DNA of 64,000 bases from G965277745 sp965277745 (GTDB lineage Bacteria > Pseudomonadota > Gammaproteobacteria > Cardiobacteriales > Cardiobacteriaceae). Both the position numbers and the translations under genes were made by a program. Positions 1-8,200 of this stretch are shown in pieces. The DNA is taken from assembly GCA_965277745.1 (NCBI GenBank), contig OZ255837.1:1426001-1490000 (forward strand), given 5' to 3'. Under the pieces are notes generated by a model, which saw only the letters and a program-made list of their open reading frames with translations, ran no database searches and had not been told where the DNA came from. How positions within the stretch are numbered: position 1 is the stretch's first letter; each line of letters opens with the position of its first letter.

Positions 1-1
1 C

Positions 2-637
2 CTGCAAACCAGCGCCGAACTGGTCGCGAGTCAAAGCGATTATCAGCGCTATGCCAATCGTTACGACACGATTCTTGTCATTCCCGATCTCTTTTGCCGC
101 TACCACGGTAGGGAAGAAGAACGTGTTGCCGCGTACTGGGCGGAGCGCGAACAGATCGAAATCTATCTCACCCAGAGTCTGCCTGAAGTGATCGACCATC
201 ATTTCAACGCCTATGAAATCCGCAGTATCATGGGCTATGGTTTCGGCGGCACGCTGGCGCTCACCCTCGCCCTCGAAGCGCGTCTTCTTTATCGCAGCGC
301 CTCGGCGCTGGCACCGTGGGTCGGTTTTTACGGCACGCCGTGGTTCGAAGAACGTTTCGCCGACCTTGAAATCGGTGCCGAAATCGATCCCGTGCAATGG
401 TTTGCCGCCCATAGCGACGAGCGCGTTGTGCCGATCTGGATCGATCAAGGTGATGAAGACGACTATCTCGGTAAGCAGATTTGCTTGCAGACGCTGGAAA
501 AATACTTCGCGGTACATCCGCAGCGCGAAGAATTGTGGGTAAACTGGCGCAAACGCTATGACCACTCCTTTTATTTCGTCCATTCCCATATTCGCGAACA
601 TTTTGTTTTTCACGCGGAATTTCATGAGAACCTATGA
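2..637 (+). CDS. S-formylglutathione hydrolase-like alpha/beta hydrolase, C-terminal part, nucleophile serine missing
   Basis: The open frame runs in from the left edge, so the true start lies outside the window. The C-terminal pattern YDHSFYFVHSHIREH followed by FHA is typical of the S-formylglutathione hydrolase/esterase D family, which hydrolyses S-formylglutathione in formaldehyde detoxification. The acid region (DQGDEDDYLG) and the histidine in YDHS are present. The nucleophile elbow, normally GHSMGG, reads GYGFGG here, so the catalytic serine is replaced by glycine (GGT codon). Either this copy is a non-catalytic relative or the gene is decaying. Its stop overlaps the start of the acetyltransferase gene (ATGA), so the two are probably co-transcribed. 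The family call is fairly secure; an active enzyme is doubtful. Confidence 0.7.
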   Translation: MQTSAELVASQSDYQRYANRYDTILVIPDLFCRYHGREEERVAAYWAEREQIEIYLTQSLPEVIDHHFNAYEIRSIMGYGFGGTLALTLALEARLLYRSASALAPWVGFYGTPWFEERFADLEIGAEIDPVQWFAAHSDERVVPIWIDQGDEDDYLGKQICLQTLEKYFAVHPQREELWVNWRKRYDHSFYFVHSHIREHFVFHAEFHENL

Positions 638-1077
638 TACGTATCGTGCCGCTCAATGACAGGTGGACAGAGGAAATCGCGACACTGGCCGAACGCTGCG
701 ATGTGTATGTTCCAGGTGGCGAAGATTGCGGATGCATCGCTATCGCAGGCAAAACGCTCTTCGGCTTCGTTGTCTGGCAAACGGTGCTCGACGAAGCCAA
801 TTTACTCGCGATTGCCGTTGGGCGGGAAAGACGGCGCCAGGGGATCGGCGGATCCCTGCTTGACAGCGCAATCGCCGCCTGGCGTGCCGCGGCGATCGAG
901 AAAGTGTTCCTTGAGGTGCGCGCCGCCAATCTCGCCGCTCAGGCGCTTTACCGCGGCAGAGGATTCACGCTTTACAGGCGGAGAATGAATTATTATCATT
1001 GTAGTTTGGGCAGTGAAGACGCCCTGCTGATGAGGAAAGAAATCAATGGAGACGGTCGAGACGTTTACCCTGGATGA
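634..1077 (+). CDS. rimI: RimI-like ribosomal protein N-acetyltransferase (GNAT)
   Basis: A 147-residue GNAT-fold protein. It has the acetyl-CoA binding segment RRRQGIGGSLL and the C-terminal signature EVRAANLAAQALYRGRGF, which matches RimI enzymes that acetylate the N-terminal alanine of ribosomal protein S18. The length fits the family. The ATG overlaps the stop of the esterase-like gene by four bases, and the 3' end overlaps the thiM start by about 30 bases, so it lies in one tightly packed transcription unit. The exact substrate cannot be proven from sequence, because RimI-like GNATs are diverse; another small N-acetyltransferase is the alternative. Confidence 0.78.
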   Translation: MIRIVPLNDRWTEEIATLAERCDVYVPGGEDCGCIAIAGKTLFGFVVWQTVLDEANLLAIAVGRERRRQGIGGSLLDSAIAAWRAAAIEKVFLEVRAANLAAQALYRGRGFTLYRRRMNYYHCSLGSEDALLMRKEINGDGRDVYPG

Positions 1078-1831
1078 CGTGCGCCCTTATTTGCAGGCGG
1101 CTTTTTCGCGTCACCCGCTGGTGCATTGCCTGACGAACGGCGTGACCAAAAACTTTATCGCCAACGCGCTGCTTGCCGTCGGCGCCTATCCGGCAATGGT
1201 CGAGTCCTGGCAGGAAATCCCGGGCTTCACGCGACTGGCGGACAATCTCCTCGTCAACGTCGGGACGCTGAAGGATAACGATCTGCGCGCACTCACCGTC
1301 GCCGCGCAAACAGCACACGCCGCCGCCAAGCCCTGGGTGCTCGATCCGGTCGCCGTTGGTCCCGCTCTGTCGTTCAGGAGCGATTTCACCAGCGAACTAC
1401 TCGCCGCGCGTCCGCGCGTGGTGCGCGGTAACGCGGCGGAAATTCTTTTTTTAAATGGCGATACCACCGCCGCCAAGGGCGTGGACAGCCTGAACACCTC
1501 GCAAGAGGCAAGAGAAGCGGCTGTTTCGCTTGCAGGCAAGCTGGAAGCGATTGTCGTGGTAAGTGGCGAAGTCGATTACATCAGCGACGGCGACCGTTTG
1601 CTCGCGGTCAGCGGTGGAGAGTCGAGGATGACACGGGTGACCGGTAGCGGCTGCGCGCTTTCTGCCTTGGTCGCCGCCTTCGTCGCCGCACAGGATGCGC
1701 TGCCGGTCGTGGCCGCCGCCTGTGCCCTGATGAAACACGCCGGTGAACGGGCAAGTGCGTACCGCGGGATGGGCAGTTTCGCCGTCGCCTTGCTTGATGG
1801 CCTGACGTTGCCGCTCGCGCAACCCAAGTAG
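1046..1831 (+). CDS. thiM: hydroxyethylthiazole kinase ThiM
   Basis: A 261-residue ribokinase-like enzyme that phosphorylates 4-methyl-5-(2-hydroxyethyl)thiazole, the thiazole salvage step of thiamine synthesis. Family features are the N-terminal LVHCLTNGVTKNFIANALLA segment, WVLDPVAVG, and the GSGC anion-hole motif near residue 200 with its catalytic cysteine. The start is supported by a purine-rich ribosome site (GAGGAAAG) a few bases upstream, and it overlaps the end of rimI. The downstream PnuC-family transporter and thiE make a thiazole salvage cassette. No TPP riboswitch is visible in front of this plus-strand block, unlike the divergent thiD operon. Confidence 0.95.
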   Translation: METVETFTLDDVRPYLQAAFSRHPLVHCLTNGVTKNFIANALLAVGAYPAMVESWQEIPGFTRLADNLLVNVGTLKDNDLRALTVAAQTAHAAAKPWVLDPVAVGPALSFRSDFTSELLAARPRVVRGNAAEILFLNGDTTAAKGVDSLNTSQEAREAAVSLAGKLEAIVVVSGEVDYISDGDRLLAVSGGESRMTRVTGSGCALSALVAAFVAAQDALPVVAAACALMKHAGERASAYRGMGSFAVALLDGLTLPLAQPK

Positions 1832-1957
1832 AAAAGCGTATACGGGACGTGAATCGTCGTCCCGGATGAGGAAAATCTGTACCGTTTGAAATTTTTCGCC
1901 AACTGCACCGCCGATATAATAGGAATCCTTTTTACTCTTTCGCAAGGAGGATCTGCC

Positions 1958-2716
1958 ATGTTCGAATTTCTTTCCAAGCTCACTTCCGAGTATAAACGGC
2001 AATGGATTGTCAGCTGGTTTGTCTGTGGTGCACTCATCCTGTTTTTTCAGTTTTTCCGTGGCGAAATCAATGGATTTGAAATATTCAAGCTAATCGCCGC
2101 CTTGATCGGCATGACTTGTGCGGTCTCGCTCGCGTTTCGACGTCGTCTTGCCGGTAACGGCCTGGGCATCGCCGCGAATGTCGGCGAAGTGCTCGCGCAG
2201 GGAGGAAGCGGTGCGACCGGTTTGATGCTCTATCCCTTCTACAGTATGTGTATGCATATTTATGGGCTGCGTTACTGGGCGAAACACCAAGACGACGAGG
2301 GCAACGTCATCCCGAAACCCGCCACCGGTTTCGTGTGGTTGTTCGCCATTGTCTTCGTTGTCGTCGGGCTGTTGTTGTTTCCGTGGATCAATGACCAGTT
2401 GCAACAGTACAGCTTTATCAAAAAAAGCGGTGACACCGCCGTCGCCTTACTCGGCATCGCCATTTCCTGGTATACCATCAACATCTTTGCTTTCGTGATC
2501 GCGGTCACCGCGATGACGATGATGATCCTGCGTTACGCGGCGGCCTGGTGGCTGTGGATATTGTCCAATTTCGTCTGGCTTGCGGTGAATTTGGCCAATC
2601 ACAACACGATTTTCGCCACTCAAACCTGCCTCTATCAAATCAATGCGTTTGTCGGATTATATAACTGGTGGGCGAACAGGAGCGTGCAGAATGTGCAGAA
2701 GGAACAGCATGCCTAG
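1958..2716 (+). CDS. PnuC-family vitamin transporter, probably thiamine or thiazole (PnuT-like)
   Basis: A 252-residue integral membrane protein with about seven hydrophobic segments and the PnuC-family layout, including LAGNGLGIAANVGEVL and a tryptophan-rich late segment (AAWWLWILSNFVWLAVNLAN). PnuC relatives are facilitators for vitamin precursors that are trapped by phosphorylation: PnuC for nicotinamide riboside, PnuT for thiamine. The position between thiM and thiE argues for thiamine or hydroxyethylthiazole, trapped by the ThiM kinase. A nicotinamide riboside role is the alternative, as nadM lies about 9 kb away. The start is set by a strong AAGGAGG site seven bases before the ATG. A TATAAT hexamer at 1915-1920 may mark a promoter, but no good -35 is seen at the right spacing. 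Confidence 0.8.
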   Translation: MFEFLSKLTSEYKRQWIVSWFVCGALILFFQFFRGEINGFEIFKLIAALIGMTCAVSLAFRRRLAGNGLGIAANVGEVLAQGGSGATGLMLYPFYSMCMHIYGLRYWAKHQDDEGNVIPKPATGFVWLFAIVFVVVGLLLFPWINDQLQQYSFIKKSGDTAVALLGIAISWYTINIFAFVIAVTAMTMMILRYAAAWWLWILSNFVWLAVNLANHNTIFATQTCLYQINAFVGLYNWWANRSVQNVQKEQHA

Positions 2717-3332
2717 AGAACTGGATCTCTCCCTTTATCTCGTGCTCGACGCCGAGGCCTGCGAGACCCGGGAGAATCTCCTGCGCGTGGCCGAGGAAGC
2801 GCTTGCCGCCGGAATTACGATTTTGCAACTACGCAGTCACCATCGCGACTGGAAAAAGCGCCTCTGGTATGAGACGGCGCTGGCACTGAAGCGATTGTGC
2901 GCTCCGCATCGGGTGCCGTTGATTATCGACAATGAAGTCGATATCGCCGTTGCGGTGGATGCCGACGGCGTTCATGTCGGGCAGCATGATTTGCCGGCTT
3001 TCGTGGTACGTCGCCTTATCGGCGCGGAAAAAATCATCGGTTTGTCCACAAGCGATGTCGCACAGGTGAAAAAGGCGCGTGCCCAGCCGGTGGATTATAT
3101 CGGCATGGGGCCGGTTTATGCGACGACCTCCAAGGCGGACGCAGATCCTCCCATTGGCCTTGATACCTTACGTGAAATGGTGGCGGAAAAAACCCTGCCA
3201 GGCGTCGCGATCGGGGGGATCGGCGCGGATAATGCCCGAGCGGTGAGAGAGACTGGCGCGCAAGGAATCGCGTTTATCTCCGCGATCTGTAACGCGCCCG
3301 ATATCACCGCAGCGGTGGCGAAATTACGCTAG
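2709..3332 (+). CDS. thiE: thiamine phosphate synthase ThiE
   Basis: A 207-residue TIM-barrel enzyme joining hydroxymethylpyrimidine diphosphate and thiazole phosphate to make thiamine phosphate. Visible family features are LQLRSH near the N-terminus, PLIIDNEVDIAVAVDADGVHVGQ, GLSTSDV, DYIGMGPVYATTSK and the phosphate-binding GVAIGGIGADNA. The start lies inside the end of the transporter gene (8-base overlap) behind an AGAAGGA ribosome site. It closes the plus-strand thi block and converges on ung with only 12 bases between the stops, so transcripts from both sides must end in or beyond each other. Confidence 0.95.
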   Translation: MPRELDLSLYLVLDAEACETRENLLRVAEEALAAGITILQLRSHHRDWKKRLWYETALALKRLCAPHRVPLIIDNEVDIAVAVDADGVHVGQHDLPAFVVRRLIGAEKIIGLSTSDVAQVKKARAQPVDYIGMGPVYATTSKADADPPIGLDTLREMVAEKTLPGVAIGGIGADNARAVRETGAQGIAFISAICNAPDITAAVAKLR

Positions 3333-3344
3333 GGCGTTGCGCGG

Positions 3345-4034
3345 TTACACCTGCCAGTCGATCGCCGTCTCCCCGCGGGAGGTAAGGTACTCGTTGACGC
3401 GCCGGAAATGATCGCAGCCGAGAAAGCGGTTGCCGGCGAGCGGTGAAGGATGTACGGCGGTCAGAACGCAGTGTTTGCCGAGATCGATCAGAGCGGCTTT
3501 GGCTTTGGCAAAAGCGCCCCACAACAAGAACACGATCCCTTCGCGTTCGCGGTTCAGTGCACCAATCGCCGCGTCGGTGAAGCGTTGCCAGCCGAGGTCG
3601 CGATGGCTGCCCGCTATTCCGGCCTCGACGGTGAGAGAAGCGTTGAGGAGCAAGACGCCTTGTTGCGCCCAATAGCTGAGATCGCCGTGGTCGGGCATGC
3701 GGAAATCCGGATATTCCCGCTGCAATTCTTTATAGATGTTTTGCAGGGAAGGCGGCACGCGGATACCCGGCGGCACGGAAAAGGACAATCCCATCGCCTG
3801 ACCGGCACCATGGTAGGGGTCCTGTCCGATAATGACGACTTTCACGCGCTCGAACGGGCTCCGGTCGAAGGCGTTGAAAATCAACTTTCCCGGTGGAAAA
3901 ATGGTTTTCCCCTCGCGTTTCGCGGCCAGCAGGGCGTCCTTGATGGCGGCGAAATAAGCGGCGGTGAACTGTTCGGCCAATACCTGTTTCCAGCCCGGTT
4001 CGATTTTGACCTCAGCAAGTGTGACTTGGCTCAT
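3345..4034 (-). CDS. ung: uracil-DNA glycosylase
   Basis: A 229-residue family 1 uracil-DNA glycosylase, which removes uracil from DNA at the first step of base excision repair. The water-activating motif GQDPYHG lies at residues 70-76, with Asp72 as the expected catalytic residue. The minor-groove loop HPSPLAG lies near residue 190, and the uracil-pocket segment LLLNASLTVE is intact. The start at 4034 is chosen over upstream codons because GGGAGAG precedes it and the family begins about here. It is a single gene convergent with thiE. Confidence 0.97.
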   Translation of the reverse strand: MSQVTLAEVKIEPGWKQVLAEQFTAAYFAAIKDALLAAKREGKTIFPPGKLIFNAFDRSPFERVKVVIIGQDPYHGAGQAMGLSFSVPPGIRVPPSLQNIYKELQREYPDFRMPDHGDLSYWAQQGVLLLNASLTVEAGIAGSHRDLGWQRFTDAAIGALNREREGIVFLLWGAFAKAKAALIDLGKHCVLTAVHPSPLAGNRFLGCDHFRRVNEYLTSRGETAIDWQV

Positions 4035-4124
4035 TTGTTCTCTCCCAAGAGAATGTCCTTTGCGCTCGAATGCGCGCATATCACGATTGTCATCTGGTTT
4101 TTCTTTGTCATTGCCGCGTATGCC

Positions 4125-4844
4125 TTAGGGCGAGCGCTTTGTCATTTGCGAGCGGACGGGGTCTTTGGCGGATGCTGGAGAAAGTGTTCTCTGCGCTGTT
4201 TCGAGTCCCATCGACCAGAAGGCGATTTCCATGCGTGTTGCAGTGTCGAATAGTTTTTGCCAGTGGCAATAAGTTTTTACGCTGGCCTCTGCCGCGAGAT
4301 GGGCGAGGCAATCTTGCAACACGTTCCCGGCCTCGACGTACGATCGGGAAGAATAGACCTCAACCCAGCCGTTATAAGGATTTTCCGGTCCATATTCATC
4401 GCTTTTCTTGATCCGGCAGGCGATATCGCGGTAGCCAAGCATGCATGGCAACATGGCGATGTAAAGATCTGCCAGCGGACCGCTGTGGCCGCAGTCGAGC
4501 AAATAGCGCGTGTAGGCAATAGTCGCCGGATCTTCTTGTGCGTTGGCGAGCGTTTCCGCGTCGAGGCCGAAATGTTCACAGTATTCGATATGCAAAGCGA
4601 CTTCCTTGCCGAGACTCGCCTGCATGGCGGTTTGCGTCATGCGTAATTGCGTCATTGTCTGGCTTTTATAAATTGCAAGCCCCCAGGAACGGGTAAACTG
4701 GATGAGAAAAAGATAGTCCTGCTGGAGATAATAGCGAAAGGCGGCTTTCGGCAGGCTGCCGTCGGCGATAGCCTGGACGAAAGGATGAAAAAGATGGGCG
4801 TTATATTCGCGGCATCTGTCTTTCAGTGTTTGGTAGATAGACAT
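4125..4844 (-). CDS. tenA: TenA-family aminopyrimidine aminohydrolase
   Basis: A 239-residue all-helical TenA protein, which hydrolyses aminopyrimidines such as formylamino-pyrimidine derivatives (or thiamine breakdown products) so the pyrimidine can re-enter thiamine synthesis. Motifs include FRYYLQQDYLFLIQF near the N-terminus, LGKEVALHIEY, and MLPCMLGYRDIA carrying the catalytic cysteine. It is slightly longer than most TenA proteins, with a charged C-terminal tail. It is the last gene of the riboswitch-controlled operon, beginning 7 bases after the substrate-binding protein gene. Pairing with ThiXYZ is the classical arrangement for salvage of base-degraded thiamine. Confidence 0.93.
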   Translation of the reverse strand: MSIYQTLKDRCREYNAHLFHPFVQAIADGSLPKAAFRYYLQQDYLFLIQFTRSWGLAIYKSQTMTQLRMTQTAMQASLGKEVALHIEYCEHFGLDAETLANAQEDPATIAYTRYLLDCGHSGPLADLYIAMLPCMLGYRDIACRIKKSDEYGPENPYNGWVEVYSSRSYVEAGNVLQDCLAHLAAEASVKTYCHWQKLFDTATRMEIAFWSMGLETAQRTLSPASAKDPVRSQMTKRSP

Positions 4845-4851
4845 GTTTTTC

Positions 4852-5787
4852 TTAATTGCGTGCACGGTAAAAAGGGATACTCTGCGCTTTCTCAAGCAGC
4901 CCCTTTTCGAGCATAAACCGGGCGAAGCGTCGGTAACGCAACGGGTCGAGTGCCCCCGGCGCGGCGGAAAAACGCGGTAGGCAGGCGTCCCAGGCTGCCC
5001 GATTGAGCGGGTTATCCAGGTCTTGCTTGTATTCGCTGAAGGCTTTCCATGCCGCCTGCGGATGGTTGAGCAGCCAAACGGTTGCCGCTTCCAGCGCGCG
5101 ATTGAAACGGGCGAGACGCGGATCCCCCTGCAGCTTTTCATTGGCAACGAGAATCATTTCATCATAAGGGGGAATACCGTGTTCTTCGGGATAAAAGGCG
5201 AGCGCTTCGACGCCTTGCAAATTCAGTTCAAGGTTTTCGAAGACCCGGTAGGCGCCGATTACGGCGTCCACTTTCTTTGCCAGAAGCGAAGCGGTAATTG
5301 CCCAGTTGACGTTGACGGTTTTCACCTGATCGAGGTCGAGTCCCGCGCTTTGCAGCATCGAGGCGAGAATGACGCTGTCGAAGCCGGGCACGGAATAGCC
5401 GATGGTTTTTCCCTCGAGGTCGTCGAGCGTCTCGACGCCGCTGTCCGCACGCAAGAGGAGGTTGTTAAGCGGTGTGTCGATTATGGTCGCCACTTTCATG
5501 AGCGGCAGGCCTTCCTGGCGCTGCAGGTAAAGCTGCGGCTGCGAATCGAAGGCGAGATCGACTTTGCCCGCCGCCGCCATTTTCGGTGCGACGCTCGTGT
5601 CCGTCGGTTCGATCAGGGTGACATTGAGATTCTCCGCCTGAAAAAAGCCTTTCTGGATCGCGATGACCAACGGCGCCTGATCGGGATTGATGAACCAGTC
5701 GAGCATCACGGTCACTTTGTCGGCGGTAACGCCGCAAGCGGCGGTGAGTGCGAAAGCCGCGCCCAGAAGGAAAGAACGAAAAGACAT
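4852..5787 (-). CDS. thiY: ThiY-like pyrimidine precursor-binding protein (second copy in operon)
   Basis: A 311-residue periplasmic solute-binding protein of the NMT1/THI5 family. An N-terminal signal peptide (MSFRSFLLGAAFALTAACG) is followed by the family opening VMLDWFINPDQAPLVIAIQK. The C-terminal half contains EEHGIPPYDEMILVAN and DLDNPLNRAAW, also found in its neighbour. Family members deliver formylaminopyrimidine or hydroxymethylpyrimidine to the ThiXZ membrane complex. It is a diverged tandem duplicate of the gene immediately upstream (9 bases between them). By eye fewer than half the aligned residues are the same, so the two may bind different ligands. The signal peptide could be lipoprotein-like (AAC), but the box is not classical. 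Confidence 0.88.
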   Translation of the reverse strand: MSFRSFLLGAAFALTAACGVTADKVTVMLDWFINPDQAPLVIAIQKGFFQAENLNVTLIEPTDTSVAPKMAAAGKVDLAFDSQPQLYLQRQEGLPLMKVATIIDTPLNNLLLRADSGVETLDDLEGKTIGYSVPGFDSVILASMLQSAGLDLDQVKTVNVNWAITASLLAKKVDAVIGAYRVFENLELNLQGVEALAFYPEEHGIPPYDEMILVANEKLQGDPRLARFNRALEAATVWLLNHPQAAWKAFSEYKQDLDNPLNRAAWDACLPRFSAAPGALDPLRYRRFARFMLEKGLLEKAQSIPFYRARN

Positions 5788-5796
5788 GGGTTCTCC

Positions 5797-6741
5797 TTAT
5801 CGGCTCCGAGGTTGGATCGCGTAAGTATGCAACGGCGGCACTGCTTCGATCAAGCCGATCGATTGAAGGAAGTTGCCGTAACGCCGATAACGCTCGACGG
5901 ACAGGGCCCCCGGAGTTAGGGAAAACCGCGTCAGGGTGTCTTGCCAGGCTGCACGGTTCAGCGGATCGTCGAGGTCGTTCTTGTAGGCGCTATAGGATTT
6001 CCAGGCTTCTTGGGGGTAGTTCAGGATATATAAGGTGGCTTCTTCGAGCGCGGCGTTGAAACGGGCGAATTTCGCTGCGTCACGTTCTTTGTTGTTGGCC
6101 ACGAGAATCAGTTCATCATAGGCGGGGATGCCGTGTTCCTCAAGGTAAAACGCGCGTCCGGGCACGCCTTTTCCCTCCATTTCGTTCAACTCGAAATTGC
6201 GCATCCCGCCAATCACCGCATCGACCTGGCCGCTTAGCAGCGAGGGGGTCAGTGACCAGTTGACGTTGACAAGATCGACATCCTTGATTGTCAGTCCGCT
6301 GTGGGCAAGCACAGTGCCTAGAAATAGCTCTTCCATACCGGCCACGGAATACCCGATTTTTCTGCCTTCGAGGTCGGCGATTTTTTCGATGTCGCTGTCT
6401 GCGCGCACGAGCAGCGTGTTGAGCGGCGAGGCGATTAGGGTAGCGACGCGCGAGATCGGCAGGCCATCGGCGATTTGCAGGTAAAGATAAGGCTGATAGC
6501 TGACCGCGAGGTCGGCCTTGCCGGCGGCGACCAGTTTCGGCGGCACGGCAGGATCCGATGGTTCGATGATTTCCACGTCCAGATCGTGTTTTTCGAAAAA
6601 TCCTTTCTGTTGGGCGACGATGATCTGCGCATGGTTGGGATTGATGAACCAGTCGAGTATCAAGTCGATTTTATCCGCGCCTTGAGCCCGCAGGGTGAGC
6701 ACCGCGAAGGCGGCAAGAATCAGTGTGTTGCGTTTCTTCAT
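5797..6741 (-). CDS. thiY: ThiY-like pyrimidine precursor-binding protein (first copy in operon)
   Basis: A 314-residue periplasmic binding protein of the NMT1/THI5 family. A clean Sec signal peptide (MKKRNTLILAAFAVLTLRAQG) precedes LILDWFINPNHAQIIVAQQK. The conserved block EEHGIPAYDELILVAN is present. It supplies aminopyrimidine precursors to the ThiX permease and ThiZ ATPase encoded just upstream. This copy lies next to thiX, the usual place for the transporter's own binding protein, and the downstream paralogue looks like an added second specificity. The assignment to thiamine precursors follows from operon context and the TPP riboswitch; the ligand itself is inferred. Confidence 0.9.
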   Translation of the reverse strand: MKKRNTLILAAFAVLTLRAQGADKIDLILDWFINPNHAQIIVAQQKGFFEKHDLDVEIIEPSDPAVPPKLVAAGKADLAVSYQPYLYLQIADGLPISRVATLIASPLNTLLVRADSDIEKIADLEGRKIGYSVAGMEELFLGTVLAHSGLTIKDVDLVNVNWSLTPSLLSGQVDAVIGGMRNFELNEMEGKGVPGRAFYLEEHGIPAYDELILVANNKERDAAKFARFNAALEEATLYILNYPQEAWKSYSAYKNDLDDPLNRAAWQDTLTRFSLTPGALSVERYRRYGNFLQSIGLIEAVPPLHTYAIQPRSR

Positions 6742-6752
6742 CGTGTTTTCTC

Positions 6753-7493
6753 CTACCAGTAGATCGTTTTTTTGAGGACCGTGTCGATGCCGTAGTAAAT
6801 CACCAGGGTGAGCACGGTAATCACCAGCAGCGCGGCGAAAGCGAGATCGGTGAGACTGCGGTTGATACCATACTGCATCAGATAGCCGAGGCCGCTACTG
6901 CCGCCGACGTATTCGCCAATAATCGCACCGATCGGGGCGATCGCCGCGGCCACACGCAGACCCGAGGCGAAAGACGGCAACGCCGCCGGCAGGCGAATCT
7001 GCCACAGGATCCGCCAGGCGTTCGCGTTCATCGTCTTTGCAAGACGCAGATATGCGGGCGGTGTCTGACGTAGTCCATCATAGGCGGCGGTCGCGATCGG
7101 GAAATAGACGATAATCACGGTGATGATGATTTTCGGGGTCAGGCCGTAGCCGAACCAGAGCATGAGAATCGGCCCCAGCGCATAAACCGGTATCGCCTGC
7201 GAAACCAACATCAGCGGCTGAAACCACCGGCGCAGCCGCGGGCTGTATTGCAGGCAAAGGGCGGTCAAGGTGCCGAAGGCGGTCGCAATCGCCAGACCGA
7301 GGAGAATTTCGCTTGCGGTGACACTGGCGTTTGCCAGCAACTCGCGATGATTCGTCCACAGACGCTTCGCTACCGCAAGGGGCGGCGGCAGGATATAGGC
7401 GGGTGTGGCCGTTGCCCAGATAACGCTTTGCCAGAGCAGGAGCAATCCGACGATGGTGACGGTCAGTCTGCGCAGGGCCGATTTAGCGATCAT
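6753..7493 (-). CDS. thiX: ThiX-like ABC transporter permease
   Basis: A 246-residue inner-membrane permease of the BPD_transp_1 class with about six hydrophobic segments. The EAA-loop-like region includes AYDGLRQTPPAYLRLAKTM, and GAIIGEYVGGSSGLGYLMQY near the C-terminus is typical of the ThiX/SsuC/TauC branch. It forms the channel for pyrimidine precursors captured by the two ThiY proteins, energised by ThiZ. The start overlaps the end of thiZ by 11 bases. Placement between thiZ and thiY supports the thiamine-precursor role over a sulfonate or nitrate transporter of the same branch. Confidence 0.9.
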   Translation of the reverse strand: MIAKSALRRLTVTIVGLLLLWQSVIWATATPAYILPPPLAVAKRLWTNHRELLANASVTASEILLGLAIATAFGTLTALCLQYSPRLRRWFQPLMLVSQAIPVYALGPILMLWFGYGLTPKIIITVIIVYFPIATAAYDGLRQTPPAYLRLAKTMNANAWRILWQIRLPAALPSFASGLRVAAAIAPIGAIIGEYVGGSSGLGYLMQYGINRSLTDLAFAALLVITVLTLVIYYGIDTVLKKTIYW

Positions 7494-8199
7494 GCAAAGT
7501 CTCCAGCAGACGCTGCCGATACTCGGCGAGTTCTTGTGTGTCGAGTGGTCTCGGCGGTCTGCTCTCAGGCAGTGGGTAGGACAGCAGGGTTCGCTCTAGC
7601 ACGTAGAGCCGATCGGCGAGCCTTAAGGCTTCGCCTGGATCGTGGGTGATCATCAGCACGGTTTTTCCGACCAGTATGTCGGCGGCGAACGTTTGTAACG
7701 CGAAACGGGTGACGGTATCGAGGGCGGAGAAGGGTTCGTCCATCAAGACGATATCGCGTTTTTCCATCAGGGTGCGGGCAAGCGCGACGCGTTGGCGTTC
7801 GCCGCCGGAAAGCCGTGCCGGACGTTTTTGCGCTTGTTCTTCAAGACCGCAGGCGCGAAGCAGCGCGTCCGCCTGTTCATAGGCTTTTTCCGTGCCGCGC
7901 AGGCGGGCGCCGAGGAGCAGGTTCTCGCGTACGCAAAGCCACGGCAGAAGGTCGTTTTCCTGCGCCATCAGGGTCAGTTTGCCGGTAAGCGCCTGGCCGT
8001 TTTCATCAGCGATGGTTCCGTTTACCGTCGCGGATGTCTCGAGCAACCCGGCGATTGCGTGTAAAAGCGTCGTCTTGCCGATGCCGGAACGGCCGAGGAT
8101 GATGTGCCACTCGCCGCCGCTGAAGCGATGTGAGAGTTTCTTCAGTACGGTTTGGCCAGCGTAAGAGACGGAAAGGTCGTCAATGAGAATATCGTTCAT
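7483..8199 (-). CDS. thiZ: ThiZ-like ABC transporter ATPase
   Basis: A 238-residue ABC ATPase that powers precursor import. The Walker A is GRSGIGKTT, the signature LSGGERQRVALARTL, the Walker B IVLMDEPFSALD and the switch histidine lies in ITHDPGEA. It sits at the cytoplasmic face of the ThiX dimer. The ATG at 8199 begins one base after the thiD stop, so the two genes are translationally coupled; longer in-frame starts upstream would lie inside thiD and are rejected. The C-terminus overlaps the thiX start. Confidence 0.92.
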   Translation of the reverse strand: MNDILIDDLSVSYAGQTVLKKLSHRFSGGEWHIILGRSGIGKTTLLHAIAGLLETSATVNGTIADENGQALTGKLTLMAQENDLLPWLCVRENLLLGARLRGTEKAYEQADALLRACGLEEQAQKRPARLSGGERQRVALARTLMEKRDIVLMDEPFSALDTVTRFALQTFAADILVGKTVLMITHDPGEALRLADRLYVLERTLLSYPLPESRPPRPLDTQELAEYRQRLLETLHDR

Positions 8200-8200
8200 C

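Noticed and set aside
1832..1957. Second TPP riboswitch in front of the plus-strand thi genes
   Set aside because: None of the conserved aptamer strings (CUGAGA, ACCUGAUC, GGGAA order) is present there.
3450..4253. 267-codon frame antisense to ung
   Set aside because: ung on the other strand has every catalytic motif; the antisense frame has none.
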